A stretch of 42,053 nucleotides of DNA from an uncultured Gemmatimonadales bacterium (GTDB lineage: Bacteria > Gemmatimonadota > Gemmatimonadetes > JACCXV01 > JAHWKZ01), in assembly GCA_947259315.1 (NCBI GenBank), contig CAMYLR010000016.1, positions 1-42,053 of the forward strand, given 5' to 3'. Numbering within the stretch: the first letter of the stretch is position 1; each line of letters starts with the position of its first letter. Position numbers and translations under genes: made by a program. Shown here one piece after another: positions 26,558-36,844 of this stretch. The notes under the pieces are model-generated. The model had not been told where the DNA came from and made no database searches. It was given only the letters and a program-made list of their open reading frames with translations.

Positions 26558-28717
26558 TCAGTCGACGATGGTAAACGTCCGCGACTGGCGCACGGACCGA
26601 TCGCTGGCCTTTCGATCGGTCAGGGTGACATCGAGCGTGTAGCTGCCAGGTGCTAGCTCCTGGGTATCAAACGACAGGTACTCGGCAGCAACGTCACTGG
26701 CCGAGCCTTTGCGTTCGAATGACAGGGTGATCGCCTCGGGCTCCTCGCTCACGCCGACCAATCCCCTTACAGCCTCGAAAAGTCGTCGGACGGCGCCACG
26801 ATCGAGCGCTGTTGAGCGGACCGTATAGTCGACTCGAAACTCCGAGCCCCCCGCATCATCGACGCCCAGATTGTATATCTCGTAGTAGAGAAACAGCGGT
26901 TGACCGCGCAAGAAGGTGCGAGATGGGAGAGGCAGTACGGTGTGACCGTTCCGATCGAATCGCGGGCTATCTCCACCCGTCGTCACCTGTGCCGCCAGCA
27001 CTATATCCGACAACCCAAGCGCTCCATCAACGAAATCCCTCACACCTGACCCTCGGTCGTCGATCTGCAAGGCAAAGTGGTATCTCCCGGGCATCATGCG
27101 GACACGAAAGAAATCCAGGATGAATGACTCGGCCGACCCGGCTGCCGCTGCCGGACGGACGCCAGTCACGTACTCCATCTCTTCAACGCGGCGAGTGATC
27201 TCGCGCCACCCTTCGTCATAGATCGCCAGCCCTTTTCTATATCGAACACCGCCGGAATCCGTCATCGGCGTGGCGAAGTACACGACCAACTCCGTCTCGG
27301 CTCCCGGAAGCGCGAAATTCGCGGGCGCATGATCCACCGGAAGACGAACCGCTGGCTCGAACGCGTACGAATCGGACGAGAGTGCCAGCGCCCGGTCGCG
27401 ATCGATGCGATCGATCACTCTGTCGACGTCCCAGGCTCGCAAGCCGCCGGGAGCGAAATGCGCCCGACCCATCGGCGTGGTTGGCAAATCGCTATAGATG
27501 CAATCGTTCCCCAGGAACTCGGCCCGCTCACCAAAGCTGCGCGGCCGCCGGAAATTCACCGCAAATGACTTCTGTTCACCCGCCTCCGGACGGCGGTAAT
27601 ACCAGAACCCACACTCATCGCGCCCGACACCTCCCTGCGTATCCGGCTTGCCATGACGCAAGTACAGCTCGGCTCGATCGTCCATCGGCCGATCCTGAAA
27701 GCGAATGGCAAGTGTCGGGCGTCCAAACCCGGTCGCGTTAATCGCCAACAGTTTCTCGAGCCCCCACGCCTTTTTGAGCCGCAGCGAGAAACGGGCGAAG
27801 CGGGCTCGTTCCTGTTGCTCGACCCATCGCTCGTTGACCGGGCTAAACGGCAGCGGATCGCGCTCGTTCCACCAACCGGATAGAACGTCCCGTTTCTGCT
27901 GCAGCGACCACGCGTCCCAATTCGAGCGGTCTCCTTCCGACAGCAGCGGCTCGAGGTCGCGATAGAACGGTTCGATATCCTCGTCTCGACGCGCCTCTGC
28001 CAACCCTCGGCGGTACGCTCGCCAACCGTCCTCGGGGTTTCCGAGCGCCTCAGATATGACACCCTCATAGTATTGAATACGAGATACATACGCCGACGTG
28101 TTCATGTGTCGCCTGAGGCGAGTCACCTCCGCACGAGCAGCCTCATACTCACCGGCTTCGTAAAGCACGTCGATCCGTCGGAGGGCTAGCTCGGGATCGT
28201 ACGATCGAGCCAGATGCTGATCGAAGATCTGAGCCACTACCTGAGAGTCCGTGGGATCCAGATAGAACCGATGCCAGCGTTCGAACGCATCGCGATAGAA
28301 GGGGTCGCGCTTGAAGACCTCCTGAAAAGCCCGTCGAGCGCGGTTCTCAGCGTCCATACCATCGATCTGGATGTTCAGATCCGCGAGGTCATACCAGGCA
28401 TCGATCGGATCAGGGTCGGCGGCCAGTGACCGCTCGAGCGCTCGGCGTGCATCGAACCGTCGATTGTCGAGCGCCAGGTACGAGCGCGCCAGGGCCCGAT
28501 AGCCAGAAGCCTGTGGGTACCCCTCCTTCAAGGCTTGCTCAAACACCCCGGAGGCCTTCCACGCATCGCCGGCGGCCAGTAGTCGCTCAGCCTTCGCGAA
28601 CGTCAGTTCACCGGCTGTCTCTTGAATGATGCTGGCGTGGGCGGTCGGTGCAAACGAAATCAGCGCCCAGAAGATCAAGCTCGTGCCAGGGATTTGTGGC
28701 TGGACCGATCCGATCAA
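26558..28717 (-). CDS. Secreted TPR protein with GWxTD-type domain (copy 2)
   Basis: 719 residues. TTG at 28717 overlaps the upstream paralogue's stop as TTGA. It has a signal peptide ([17 protein letters not shown]) and TPR-like helices to about residue 260 ([33 protein letters not shown]). A GWxTD-type region follows ([42 protein letters not shown]). The C-terminal beta-rich domains end RTFTIVD. GWxTD proteins are widespread in Acidobacteria and Gemmatimonadota and have no established function. The literal GWxTD motif is not present; assignment rests on the ERDP..P.NE and Y..HGKPD blocks. It is clearly paralogous to the next gene. Confidence 0.75.
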   Translation of the reverse strand: MIGSVQPQIPGTSLIFWALISFAPTAHASIIQETAGELTFAKAERLLAAGDAWKASGVFEQALKEGYPQASGYRALARSYLALDNRRFDARRALERSLAADPDPIDAWYDLADLNIQIDGMDAENRARRAFQEVFKRDPFYRDAFERWHRFYLDPTDSQVVAQIFDQHLARSYDPELALRRIDVLYEAGEYEAARAEVTRLRRHMNTSAYVSRIQYYEGVISEALGNPEDGWRAYRRGLAEARRDEDIEPFYRDLEPLLSEGDRSNWDAWSLQQKRDVLSGWWNERDPLPFSPVNERWVEQQERARFARFSLRLKKAWGLEKLLAINATGFGRPTLAIRFQDRPMDDRAELYLRHGKPDTQGGVGRDECGFWYYRRPEAGEQKSFAVNFRRPRSFGERAEFLGNDCIYSDLPTTPMGRAHFAPGGLRAWDVDRVIDRIDRDRALALSSDSYAFEPAVRLPVDHAPANFALPGAETELVVYFATPMTDSGGVRYRKGLAIYDEGWREITRRVEEMEYVTGVRPAAAAGSAESFILDFFRVRMMPGRYHFALQIDDRGSGVRDFVDGALGLSDIVLAAQVTTGGDSPRFDRNGHTVLPLPSRTFLRGQPLFLYYEIYNLGVDDAGGSEFRVDYTVRSTALDRGAVRRLFEAVRGLVGVSEEPEAITLSFERKGSASDVAAEYLSFDTQELAPGSYTLDVTLTDRKASDRSVRQSRTFTIVD

Positions 28718-30924
28718 TCGACGATCGAGAATGCCGCGGTGCGTTCAGTGATCCGATCGAAGAATGCGTGATCGGTGATCACAACCTCGAGCGTGTACGT
28801 GCCCGCCGGTAAGGCGGCGGCGTCAAACGAAAGATGCTCCGGCCAAGCGCGCCCTCCGAAATGTGGACCGCGGCGCTCGAAAGAAAACGTGATCGCTTCC
28901 GGTTCTTCGCGCACCCCAACCAATCCCCGCAGGCTCCCAAAAAACCGCTCGAGCGCGTTGCGGTCCAACTTATCGGCACGAATCGTATAGTCGACGCGAA
29001 ACTCGACCTCGCGGTCGTCGTTGGCCTGCAGGTTGTACACCTCGAAGTACAGATAGAGCGGTTGCTCGCGAAGGAATCGGTGCGATGGCAAGGGAACGAT
29101 CATGCGTCCGTAACGCTGGAACCGGGCTACACCCCCACCCTCGACGATCTCGGCAGACAGCAGGAGGTCCGAGATATCGAGCCCCGTCGGCGAGAAGTGT
29201 CGAACCCGAACGGTGCCCTTCTTGACCCCCACGGCATCGCCCTGGAGGTCGTCGACTTGCAGTGCATAATGGTATGTCCCCGGGCTCATACGGACGCGAA
29301 ACAGATCGACCAGGTACCACTCGCCAAGTTTCTCCTCGTTCTCTATGGCGCGTGTGACGACGGCTCGCATGTCCTCAGACTGGCGAGTGATCTCGCGCCA
29401 ATCCGCGTCATAGAGAACCAATCCCTTTCGGTATCGGGAGCGATTGCCTCGCACTTCGATCTCTGGCACCGGCACCGCGAAATAGAAAACGACATCGGTG
29501 TCGGTACGGAAGTACGAAAAATTGGCGGGCGTCAAATCGACCGGCATCCTGTGCTCGATTCGATGATCGTACGTATCGATCGCCAGGCCAACATTCATGT
29601 CACGGAGCGCGTGTTCTTGCGCCCGCGCCAGATCGTTACCGGTTAACCCTCCAGCCGCGAAGTACTCCAGCGCGAGCGGGGTCGATGGAATTGTGGTGAA
29701 GTTGCAGTCATTACCAAAGAAGATGCCCCGCGCCCCGACCATCAAGTCGTCGCCGTCAGAGAAGTTGACGCCCATCTCTCCATTCGGGAGGCCTTCTCGG
29801 TCGTAGAACCAGAAGCCGCACTCGTCGCGACCCACGCCAGCAGTTTCATCGGGCTCCCCGTGCCGCAGAAAGAACGCCCCGCGATCGTCGAGAGCGCGAC
29901 CGTCCAAGCGGATCGCGACCGCTGGCATTCCGCTGTCACGCCCACCGAGCTCGACGAGCTTTTCCTTGCTGATCGGCTTCTTCCACTGATACGATTCGCG
30001 AGCCACCCGGATTCGCTGCTGCTGCTCGACCCATCGCTCGTTGAGATCGCTGAACGGGAGTGGATCACGCGCGTTCCAGAACCCCTCGACGAACGCTCGG
30101 CGCCGTTCCAAGGGCCAACCCGGCCATGCCATCCGCTCGCGATCCGAGAGTAGGGGTTGAATGTCTCGAAAGTACGGCTCGAGGTCGTCCTCGGTCACTC
30201 CGAACGCAAGACCGTTGAAGTAGTAGCCAGCTCCTTGCTCCAATTCACCGAGCGCCGCCAATACGACCCCGGACAGATGTGATAACCGGGCCAGATAACG
30301 CTCCTGGCGGACGCGCCGACGAAACTCTTCGATCGCCTCCCAGGCGGTCTTGTACTCGCCGGCGTCGGTCAGGACGTCGATTCGCCTGAGCGCCAAATCG
30401 GGGTCGAAATCGCTCTTCAGATGGTTCTCGAAGATCTTTGCCACCTCACGCGAATCCCCCGGATCGAGGTACATCCGCCCCCATCGCTCGTACCCATCGC
30501 GATAGTACGGATCCAACCGGAAAACCTCTTGTAACGCCTTGCGCGCACGGGGGTCGGAGTCACCGCCCTCCAGACGCAGGTTCACGTCGGCTAGCCGGTA
30601 CCATGTTTCGATGTCATCGGGTTCCGCTCTTAGCGACCGCTCGAGCGCTTCGCGAGCAAAAAACAGACGATTGTCGAGCGCTAGATAGGCATCAGCGACA
30701 GCTCGGTAACCCGGTCCGGCGGGGTAACCCTCGCGCACCGCACGCTCGAAGTACTCGCGCGCGTCCCATGCGTCACCGGATGCCATCGCCGCTTCGCCCG
30801 CCGAGAAGCTCGTCTCACCGTGACTTTGGGCCTGTCCTTTGGCCACACAGAACAGGGCCAGGACCGAAGCGATCACTGCGATCGAGAAAGGGCTCGTGCC
30901 CAGCGGACGAACTGACGATACCAT
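28714..30924 (-). CDS. Secreted TPR protein with GWxTD-type domain (copy 1)
   Basis: 736 residues. The signal peptide is [20 protein letters not shown], ending [11 protein letters not shown]-like helices run to about residue 260, then [30 protein letters not shown] and [11 protein letters not shown]. The beta-rich C-terminal part includes [38 protein letters not shown] and [17 protein letters not shown], and ends AAFSIVD. It aligns along its whole length with its downstream neighbour (same blocks, same Cys pair around ECGFW and GNDC), so this is a tandem duplication followed by divergence. The ATG follows a short AT-rich leader. Predicted exported; partner and function unknown. Confidence 0.77.
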   Translation of the reverse strand: MVSSVRPLGTSPFSIAVIASVLALFCVAKGQAQSHGETSFSAGEAAMASGDAWDAREYFERAVREGYPAGPGYRAVADAYLALDNRLFFAREALERSLRAEPDDIETWYRLADVNLRLEGGDSDPRARKALQEVFRLDPYYRDGYERWGRMYLDPGDSREVAKIFENHLKSDFDPDLALRRIDVLTDAGEYKTAWEAIEEFRRRVRQERYLARLSHLSGVVLAALGELEQGAGYYFNGLAFGVTEDDLEPYFRDIQPLLSDRERMAWPGWPLERRRAFVEGFWNARDPLPFSDLNERWVEQQQRIRVARESYQWKKPISKEKLVELGGRDSGMPAVAIRLDGRALDDRGAFFLRHGEPDETAGVGRDECGFWFYDREGLPNGEMGVNFSDGDDLMVGARGIFFGNDCNFTTIPSTPLALEYFAAGGLTGNDLARAQEHALRDMNVGLAIDTYDHRIEHRMPVDLTPANFSYFRTDTDVVFYFAVPVPEIEVRGNRSRYRKGLVLYDADWREITRQSEDMRAVVTRAIENEEKLGEWYLVDLFRVRMSPGTYHYALQVDDLQGDAVGVKKGTVRVRHFSPTGLDISDLLLSAEIVEGGGVARFQRYGRMIVPLPSHRFLREQPLYLYFEVYNLQANDDREVEFRVDYTIRADKLDRNALERFFGSLRGLVGVREEPEAITFSFERRGPHFGGRAWPEHLSFDAAALPAGTYTLEVVITDHAFFDRITERTAAFSIVD

Positions 30925-30934
30925 CCCTATAAAC

Positions 30935-30964
30935 TATAAATGCTTCACCGGCTCAGCCGTTCAA
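30935..30964 (-). promoter_or_regulatory. Possible promoter of the GWxTD gene pair
   Basis: On the minus strand, TTGAAC (30959-30964) and TTTATA (30935-30940) are 18 bases apart. TATAGT three bases further on is an alternative -10. It overlaps the end of the lapA-like gene and would give a very short leader before the ATG at 30924. The AT-rich stretch stands out in this GC-rich DNA, but the match is moderate. Confidence 0.35.
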
Positions 30965-31233
30965 TCACCGCCTCGCTCGCGCTCGAGCTGGCGAACCCGT
31001 CTGGCCAACCGCGCGTTCTCCGCCCTGGCCGCAAGGTCACCCGGAAGACCGAGCAAGAACATCGCCAGAAGGCCCAAGCCGATCCCCGCGTAAACGGCCA
31101 CGACCGCATCGACCTTCCAGCGCCATAGTCCGAAGGTAAACGCGATCGGCTGACCGCGATTATAGAGGGCGAACAGAAACAACACTGTCAACACCACCAG
31201 CGCGAGCCCCAGCGCAGCTCGCGGTCGCGTCAT
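30961..31233 (-). CDS. LapA-domain (DUF1049) small membrane protein
   Basis: 90 residues from ATG at 31233 (MTRPRAALGLALVVLTVLFL), which lies just after the miaB stop. The longer frame would overlap miaB. Two hydrophobic helices (residues 6-24 and about 41-62) are separated by a short loop NRGQPIAFTFGLWRWKVDA. A coiled-coil-like charged tail (AENARLARRVRQLERERG) follows. This is the layout of LapA/YciS proteins, which in enterobacteria help LPS assembly with LapB. No lapB is nearby, so the role here is only suggested. Confidence 0.75.
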   Translation of the reverse strand: MTRPRAALGLALVVLTVLFLFALYNRGQPIAFTFGLWRWKVDAVVAVYAGIGLGLLAMFLLGLPGDLAARAENARLARRVRQLERERGGD

Positions 31234-31249
31234 TGGCCGTTCACCGCTT

Positions 31250-32608
31250 TCAACCGGCGATGATGTTGAGCTCGCCCCGATATCGGCCAACCGGACATGG
31301 CTCTCCTACTGGTTCCGCGTGCAGCGTGAATCCTGAGAAACCACCAATCGCAACTAAGACGATCTCTCCGATCATCTCCTCACTGCCCGGGAAGACAACC
31401 GTCTCGCGGTGTTCTGTCCAGCCCGAAAGCAAGCCTCGCCCACGCCGAGCCGCACGTTGCACGAGCACCGGCTGGGTCGTGCCCACTTTTTCCAGGAGGT
31501 ACGCCGCTCCGATCGAGCGCTGCAACTCGTTCAGACACTCGAGTCGCTCCTGTGCCACCGCCCTCGGAACGACCTCATCGGTCAGGTCGATCGCGGGCGT
31601 GTGCGGCCGGGGTGAGTACATGAAGATGTACGCGGAGTTGTACCGTGTGTGCGTCATCAAGTCGAGAGTGGCCTCGAAGTCAGCTTCTGTCTCTCCCGGG
31701 AACCCAACGATGATATCGGTCGACAGGGCGCAGTGTGGGATTCGGTCGCGCAGCATGTCGATCTGACGACTGTAGGACTCGCGAGTGTACTCCCGCTTCA
31801 TCGCCTTCAACACTCGATTAGAGCCCGATTGAACCGGTAGGTGAACGTGATTCATGATGTTGTCGTGCCCAGCGATCGTGTCGACCAGCTTCTCGGTAAA
31901 ATCCCAAGGATGGCTGGTCGTGAAGCGCACCCGAGCGAGGCTGGGTACCGCGGCCACTGCCGTCAGCAAATCGGGAAAATCAGCCCCTCCATCGTGGTAC
32001 GAATTGACGTTCTGACCGAGCAAGGTTACTTCCTGGGCGCCATCCGCTACCGATGTCTCGACCTCCTCAACGACGCTCTCAAGGGTACGACACTTCTCGC
32101 GACCGCGAGTGAACGGCACGATGCAGTATGAGCAAAACTTGTCACAGCCACGCATGATGGTGATCCAGGCCGCGAACTTCTCCAACCGATAGGGTTTGAG
32201 ATTCTCGTAATGCTCGCTCCGGTTAAAACGGTCGTAGACAACCCGCTCGCCGCCTTCAACACGTGCCAGGATCTCGGGCAGCTGTCTGTACGAGTCGGGG
32301 CCAACAACGAAGTCGACATATGTGGCCCTGTCGAGCAACTCGCGACCTAGCTCTTTAGCCACGCAGCCAGCGACGCCGAGTCGCACTTCAGGCCGGCTCT
32401 GTTTGTAACGATTGAGCTGACCGATACGCCCTATAACGCGTTGCTCAGCATGTTCCCGGATGGCACACGTGTTGACGATCAGTACGTCGGCTTGGTCGGG
32501 TTCGGGCACGCGACGGTGACCGTCGTGCTTGAGAACACCGCCCATGAGCTCGGTGTCAGCGACGTTCATCTGACACCCGTACGTTTCGATGTAGTAGTTG
32601 AGCTGCAT
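31250..32608 (-). CDS. miaB: tRNA-2-methylthio-N6-dimethylallyladenosine synthase
   Basis: 452 residues from ATG at 32608 (MQLNYYIETYGCQMNVADTE). The upstream open frame has no family similarity. It is a radical-SAM enzyme that methylthiolates i6A37 made by MiaA. The N-terminal cluster cysteines sit in YGCQMN, NTCAIRE and AGCVA. The radical SAM motif RGCDKFCSYCIVPFTRGRE supplies CxxxCxxC, and a TRAM domain (GRGLLSGWTEHRETVVFPG) ends the protein. It is 10 bases after the rhodanese gene and 16 before the lapA-like start. Confidence 0.95.
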   Translation of the reverse strand: MQLNYYIETYGCQMNVADTELMGGVLKHDGHRRVPEPDQADVLIVNTCAIREHAEQRVIGRIGQLNRYKQSRPEVRLGVAGCVAKELGRELLDRATYVDFVVGPDSYRQLPEILARVEGGERVVYDRFNRSEHYENLKPYRLEKFAAWITIMRGCDKFCSYCIVPFTRGREKCRTLESVVEEVETSVADGAQEVTLLGQNVNSYHDGGADFPDLLTAVAAVPSLARVRFTTSHPWDFTEKLVDTIAGHDNIMNHVHLPVQSGSNRVLKAMKREYTRESYSRQIDMLRDRIPHCALSTDIIVGFPGETEADFEATLDLMTHTRYNSAYIFMYSPRPHTPAIDLTDEVVPRAVAQERLECLNELQRSIGAAYLLEKVGTTQPVLVQRAARRGRGLLSGWTEHRETVVFPGSEEMIGEIVLVAIGGFSGFTLHAEPVGEPCPVGRYRGELNIIAG

Positions 32609-32618
32609 TCTCGGCCAG

Positions 32619-33089
32619 CTAGTTATCGTCGGGGGTACCGATCTCGGTCGGATAACCGGCCGCCTTCCACCCCTGGAGACCGGCCCGCATGTCATAAACC
32701 TCTGAATAACCCAGGCTCTCCAGCGATTGGTATGCGTACTGGGAGATTGGGCAGTCGTGGTCGGAGCAGTACACGACGATCCGAGCGCTCCGCTGTGGTA
32801 ACCTAGCACCGGGGCGGATATCAACGTACGGGATGTTGACCGCGCCCGGAAGATGCTCTTGTCCGAATTGCACCGCATCGCGTGCGTCGACGAGGACAAA
32901 CGGCGCGCCCTCCTCTTGCCACCCGCGCACTCGTTCCGGAGTGACGATCAGAATCCCGGCTTCAACCTCGGGCGCAGGGACCGACGCGGGCAATGTCTCG
33001 ACGAGCTCTTCCGCGTTGCGATCCCCCGTTTCTTCGGCACCACACGCGATCGCCAAGAGAAGTACCATGGACACCCCTCGGTGGCTCAC
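32619..33089 (-). CDS. Exported rhodanese-domain protein, probable lipoprotein
   Basis: 156 residues from GTG at 33089, overlapping the metE stop as GTGA; ATG at 33068 is an alternative. The N-terminus MVLLLAIACGAEE looks like a short lipoprotein signal with the cysteine of LAIAC as lipidation site. A rhodanese fold follows (FVLVDARDAVQFGQEHLPGA, then NIPYVDI). The active-site cysteine is in VVYCSDHDC, and a conserved end reads GLQGWKAAGYP. Sulfurtransferase activity in the envelope is plausible. A second Cys four residues after the active one could make a disulfide. Being between metE and miaB hints at sulfur metabolism, but this is inference. Confidence 0.82.
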   Translation of the reverse strand: MSHRGVSMVLLLAIACGAEETGDRNAEELVETLPASVPAPEVEAGILIVTPERVRGWQEEGAPFVLVDARDAVQFGQEHLPGAVNIPYVDIRPGARLPQRSARIVVYCSDHDCPISQYAYQSLESLGYSEVYDMRAGLQGWKAAGYPTEIGTPDDN

Positions 33090-35392
33090 GCCGTTACTCC
33101 CGCCTCGGCTCGGACCACGTGAGCAGCGGCCACCATATTCTCCAGCGCCGGGATGACCTCGTCGTACTTCCGCGTCTTCAATCCACAGTCAGGGTTGACC
33201 CAGAGCCGATCGATCGGTAGGACCCGCATCGACGCCCGAATCATATCCGCCAGCTCGTCAATTGGTGGCACGCGCGGAGAGTGGATGTCGTAGACACCGG
33301 GGCCGATGTCTCGTCCATAGTCGACGTCACGGAAAACCTCGAGGAGCTCTTCATCCGAGCGAGCATTCTCGATTAGCAATACATCCGCGTCCATGCGGGC
33401 GATGTGCTCGATGAAGTCGTTAAACTCGGAGTAGCACATGTGAGTGTGGATCTGGGTTTCAGGCCGCACGCCACCGGTCGTCACGCGGAACGCGGCGACC
33501 GCCCAGCGCAAGTACTCGTTCCAACCATCGCTCCGAAGCGGCAGCCCCTCACGCAATGCGGGCTCATCGACTTGGATCACCCTCGCCCCGGCCGCCTCCA
33601 GATCTTGCACCTCGTCACGAATCGCAAGTGCGAGCTGAAAGCACGTCTCCGAGCGCGGTTGATCATCACGCACAAACGACCACTGGAGCATCGTCACGGG
33701 CCCAGTCAACATCCCCTTGATCGGGCGATCCGTGCACGACTGGGCGAACTCCCACCAGCGAACGGTCATCGGCTCCGGGCGATGGACATCCCCAAACAGA
33801 AGCGGCGGTTTGACATAACGTGAGCCGAATGACTGCACCCATCCAAAGCGAGTAAACGCGTAGCCGTCCATGCGCTCCCCGAAGTACTCGACCATGTCGT
33901 TGCGCTCGAACTCCCCGTGCACGGGCACATCGATGCCCATCTCTTCCTGGAGCTTGATCGCCCGGCGGACCTCGCCCTCAAGAAAGGAGTCGTAATCGGG
34001 CCGCGACACCTCGTCACGCAGGAACTTCCGGCGCTGTACGCGAACTTCTGGGTGCTGCGGGAAGGAACCGATAACTGTGGTCGGCAACGCGGGCAAGCCC
34101 AGCTGCTCGCGCTGCACCCCGCGTCGCTGCTCAAAGCCAACCTCTCGACTGACCGTGTCCACATCCAGCGCGTCCATCCGCTCCCGCACGTGGCGACTTT
34201 GGGTCCGATCAGAGGTGCGGCGCGTCTCGAGCGCCGCCTGGTTCGTGGCCAGAGCGCCGGCGACCGCCTCCCGTCCCTCGTTGACGGCCCGCGTCAGCGT
34301 CGCGATCTCGGCCAGCTTTTCGCTCGCAAATGCCAACCAGCTCTTGAGCTCTGTGTCGAGCCCCGTCTCGCGCCCGGCTTCGATCGGAACGTGCAGCAGC
34401 GAACACGACGCGCCAACCATGAGTTGGTCCGCCGACACCATCGACTGGAGGTCCTCCAGCAACTCGAGGCTCGCTGACAAGTCGTTGATCCAGACGTTCC
34501 GACCATCCACAACCCCAGCTACCAAATGCTTGTCGCTTGGAAACCCGTGCTCGCGCATGAGCGCCAAGTTCTCTGGGCCACGAACAAAGTCGAGCCCGAT
34601 CGCGGCGACTGGCAGCCGAGTGAGCGTCGCATAAGCCTCGCCAACATGATCGAAGTACGTCTGCACTATCAATCGTGTATCACCGGCGACTTCGGCCAAA
34701 CGACGATATGCCCGCTCGAGAGCGGCTATCTCGGCCGCCGAGCGATTCTCCACGAAACACGGTTCATCGAGTTGTACCCACTCCGCACCCATCGCAGCCA
34801 GCCTGCCGATTACCTCGGCATACACCTCGACCAACGAGTCCAAGTGGCTTTCCAGCGGTTCTGCCTCAGTTTCCCGTGGCTTCCCGAGAATCAAATAGCT
34901 GACCGGACCGACCAACACGGGGCGGGTCGTTATCCCCAGCTCGCGGGCCTCAGCGAATTCGTCCAGCGGTTTGGTCGACGCCATCCGGAACTTCTGATCC
35001 GGGACGAACTCGGGGACGATGTAGTGATAGTTGGTGTCAAACCACTTCGTCATCTCCATCGCGTGAACGTCGAGCCCTTCGCGCTGCGCGCCCCGGGCCA
35101 TCGCGAAGTACGTATCGAGATCGACCTGTTCACCGTCCCAGCGGTAGCGCTCTGGCACCGCGCCCACCATCGCCGTCGCGTCCAGGACTTGGTCGTATAG
35201 GGAGAAACTGTTCGAGGGGATCAGCTCTATCCCGGCCTTGCGTTGCTCCTCCCACTGCTCACGGCGCAGTCGGGAACAGACCGCCTGCAGTTCGTCGGCG
35301 CTCACTTTCCCGGCCCAATAGCCTTCAGTCGCCCGCTTGAGCTCGCGATCACGCCCGATGCGAGGGAATCCGAGATTGACAGACAGAGCCAT
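33086..35392 (-). CDS. metE: Cobalamin-independent methionine synthase
   Basis: 768 residues, the usual length. It transfers the methyl group of 5-methyltetrahydrofolate polyglutamate to homocysteine. ATG at 35392 is preceded by AGGTGG at five bases, so I prefer it to GTG at 35401. The N-terminal barrel begins [20 protein letters not shown]. The C-terminal barrel carries the zinc ligands in [10 protein letters not shown] and [11 protein letters not shown], with [12 protein letters not shown] between. Homocysteine-site [12 protein letters not shown] is also present. No cobalamin or SAM riboswitch is apparent in the short upstream gap to the FTR1 gene (about 65 bases). Confidence 0.96.
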   Translation of the reverse strand: MALSVNLGFPRIGRDRELKRATEGYWAGKVSADELQAVCSRLRREQWEEQRKAGIELIPSNSFSLYDQVLDATAMVGAVPERYRWDGEQVDLDTYFAMARGAQREGLDVHAMEMTKWFDTNYHYIVPEFVPDQKFRMASTKPLDEFAEARELGITTRPVLVGPVSYLILGKPRETEAEPLESHLDSLVEVYAEVIGRLAAMGAEWVQLDEPCFVENRSAAEIAALERAYRRLAEVAGDTRLIVQTYFDHVGEAYATLTRLPVAAIGLDFVRGPENLALMREHGFPSDKHLVAGVVDGRNVWINDLSASLELLEDLQSMVSADQLMVGASCSLLHVPIEAGRETGLDTELKSWLAFASEKLAEIATLTRAVNEGREAVAGALATNQAALETRRTSDRTQSRHVRERMDALDVDTVSREVGFEQRRGVQREQLGLPALPTTVIGSFPQHPEVRVQRRKFLRDEVSRPDYDSFLEGEVRRAIKLQEEMGIDVPVHGEFERNDMVEYFGERMDGYAFTRFGWVQSFGSRYVKPPLLFGDVHRPEPMTVRWWEFAQSCTDRPIKGMLTGPVTMLQWSFVRDDQPRSETCFQLALAIRDEVQDLEAAGARVIQVDEPALREGLPLRSDGWNEYLRWAVAAFRVTTGGVRPETQIHTHMCYSEFNDFIEHIARMDADVLLIENARSDEELLEVFRDVDYGRDIGPGVYDIHSPRVPPIDELADMIRASMRVLPIDRLWVNPDCGLKTRKYDEVIPALENMVAAAHVVRAEAGVTA

Positions 35393-35457
35393 CAGTACCA
35401 CCTGGATTGAAATGTCAAATGTCCTGTTCGAACCAACCTATGAAGCTATTTGTCAGC

Positions 35458-36273
35458 TTATTTCTGAGCAACGGTGGTCGATGTTCCGACCACCGCCCTG
35501 GCGCGCTTCCAACCCATCAGGATTACGACGCCAGCGACGATCGCCAGTCCCAGCAAGACGAGCTGTGCGACCATCGTCTCGACGGTCGGGTAGATCCCAA
35601 GCGAACCGATCCGCGGGCCATTCAACAAAACGGTCTCGGATATCCAACCGGCTTCCTGCAGCTCATGGACTCCGCGACCGGCGAATACAAACGCCAAGTA
35701 ATAGAGCAACAGGCCGGTCAGCGTGAACAGCGGTCGAATCGGCAACCGGGCCCCGTAGCGAAGGACCGCTGCGCCGATCGCTATCATCACGACCGCGCCG
35801 GCGGCGATACCGCTCCACATCGGGAATCCAGCACCAATACCGGCCAGGGCCCGGTAGAACAGCACCGTCTCCGCGCCCTCCCGGTAGACAGCGAGAAACG
35901 CCACCCCACCCATCGCCCAGCGGCTATCCGCGTTGATCGTACGATCCTGCAAATACCCCATCCATCGTGCTACCTGGAGCTTCGACAACAACCAATATGA
36001 GACATAGAAGAGTACCGCCGAGGCCAGGAGCATCGTCACGCCCTCGATCGCTTCCTGATCGGCTTCGGTGAGATGGAGAACCCGATCGACCGTGATGGCG
36101 GTCGCGATACTCACTACGATCGCCGCCGCGGCGCCCTGCCAAATCGCACGAACGCTGTGATGAGAACCGGCTTTGGCTGCCGCCGCTGCCAAGGCGGTGC
36201 AGATCAACAACGCCTCAAGGCCCTCCCGGACGAGGATGCCGAAAGAGTTCAGGAACACCGACCCAGAGGCCAC
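35458..36273 (-). CDS. FTR1-family iron permease
   Basis: 271 residues from GTG at 36273. Seven or so membrane helices carry two REXXE iron motifs: LVREGLEALLI near the N-terminus and VYREGAETVLF in the middle, as in Ftr1/EfeU high-affinity iron transporters. The frame is open upstream and encodes a signal-like SLTFCLILTGFAEGAQA. The only candidate start giving this peptide is an ATT at 36339 with AGGGAG seven bases before it, so the mature N-terminus may be longer. No oxidase or EfeO/EfeB partner lies nearby. The stop is 65 bases before metE. Substrate Fe is inferred from the family. Confidence 0.9.
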   Translation of the reverse strand: MASGSVFLNSFGILVREGLEALLICTALAAAAAKAGSHHSVRAIWQGAAAAIVVSIATAITVDRVLHLTEADQEAIEGVTMLLASAVLFYVSYWLLSKLQVARWMGYLQDRTINADSRWAMGGVAFLAVYREGAETVLFYRALAGIGAGFPMWSGIAAGAVVMIAIGAAVLRYGARLPIRPLFTLTGLLLYYLAFVFAGRGVHELQEAGWISETVLLNGPRIGSLGIYPTVETMVAQLVLLGLAIVAGVVILMGWKRARAVVGTSTTVAQK

Positions 36274-36328
36274 CGCATCGGCCTGCGCGCCCTCGGCGAA
36301 ACCGGTGAGGATCAGGCAAAACGTCAGG

Positions 36329-36844
36329 CTATTGAGAATCGGTTTCTCCCTGCCCGCTCAACCACTCCTGCACGAGGTCCGTATCCTGGGAACCTTCGGG
36401 GGCGAGCTCGAGGAACCGTGTCCAAGCGGTCCGGGCACGTGCGGTGTCGGCGAGCCCATCGCGGGCCATTACGCCCTCGACGAAATAGAGCTCGGGGCGA
36501 TCGGGGCCTAGCCGCTGAGCCTCGGTCAGCTCGCGATCGGCGTCCTCCCACCGCCCCTGGGCCATGAGCGAAACCGCCAAGTCGCCGCGTGGCCCGGGTG
36601 CCGACGGGGCAAGCGCGACCGCCGACCGGAAGTACCTCTCGGCAGTGGCCGGGTCACCTTGATCGAGCGCCTGAACGCCGAGCTGAATGTACTCCTGGAT
36701 TCCGACAGTGTGTGGCGCGCCGTCCGTCGCCTCCGGTGACGACGGATCCGATCCGCCCCCAACCAAGCTCCCCGCCACGAAGCCCAGCGTCATGGTGACG
36801 AACGAGATCGCCACTACGACTTTGAGATCGACACGCCGGCTCAA
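36329..36844 (-). CDS. Membrane-anchored TPR protein
   Basis: 171 residues from TTG at 36844, which overlaps the mtgA stop as TTGA; GTG at 36862 is possible. One N-terminal helix (KVVVAISFVTMTLGFVAGSL) is followed by a Gly/Ser linker. TPR repeats come next (YIQLGVQALDQGDPATAERY, PRGDLAVSLMAQGRWEDADR, YFVEGVMARDGLADTARARTA). Periplasmic by topology. It lies between mtgA and the FTR1 gene with overlapping ends on both sides. This suggests a coupled unit, but I cannot name its partner. Confidence 0.75.
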   Translation of the reverse strand: MSRRVDLKVVVAISFVTMTLGFVAGSLVGGGSDPSSPEATDGAPHTVGIQEYIQLGVQALDQGDPATAERYFRSAVALAPSAPGPRGDLAVSLMAQGRWEDADRELTEAQRLGPDRPELYFVEGVMARDGLADTARARTAWTRFLELAPEGSQDTDLVQEWLSGQGETDSQ

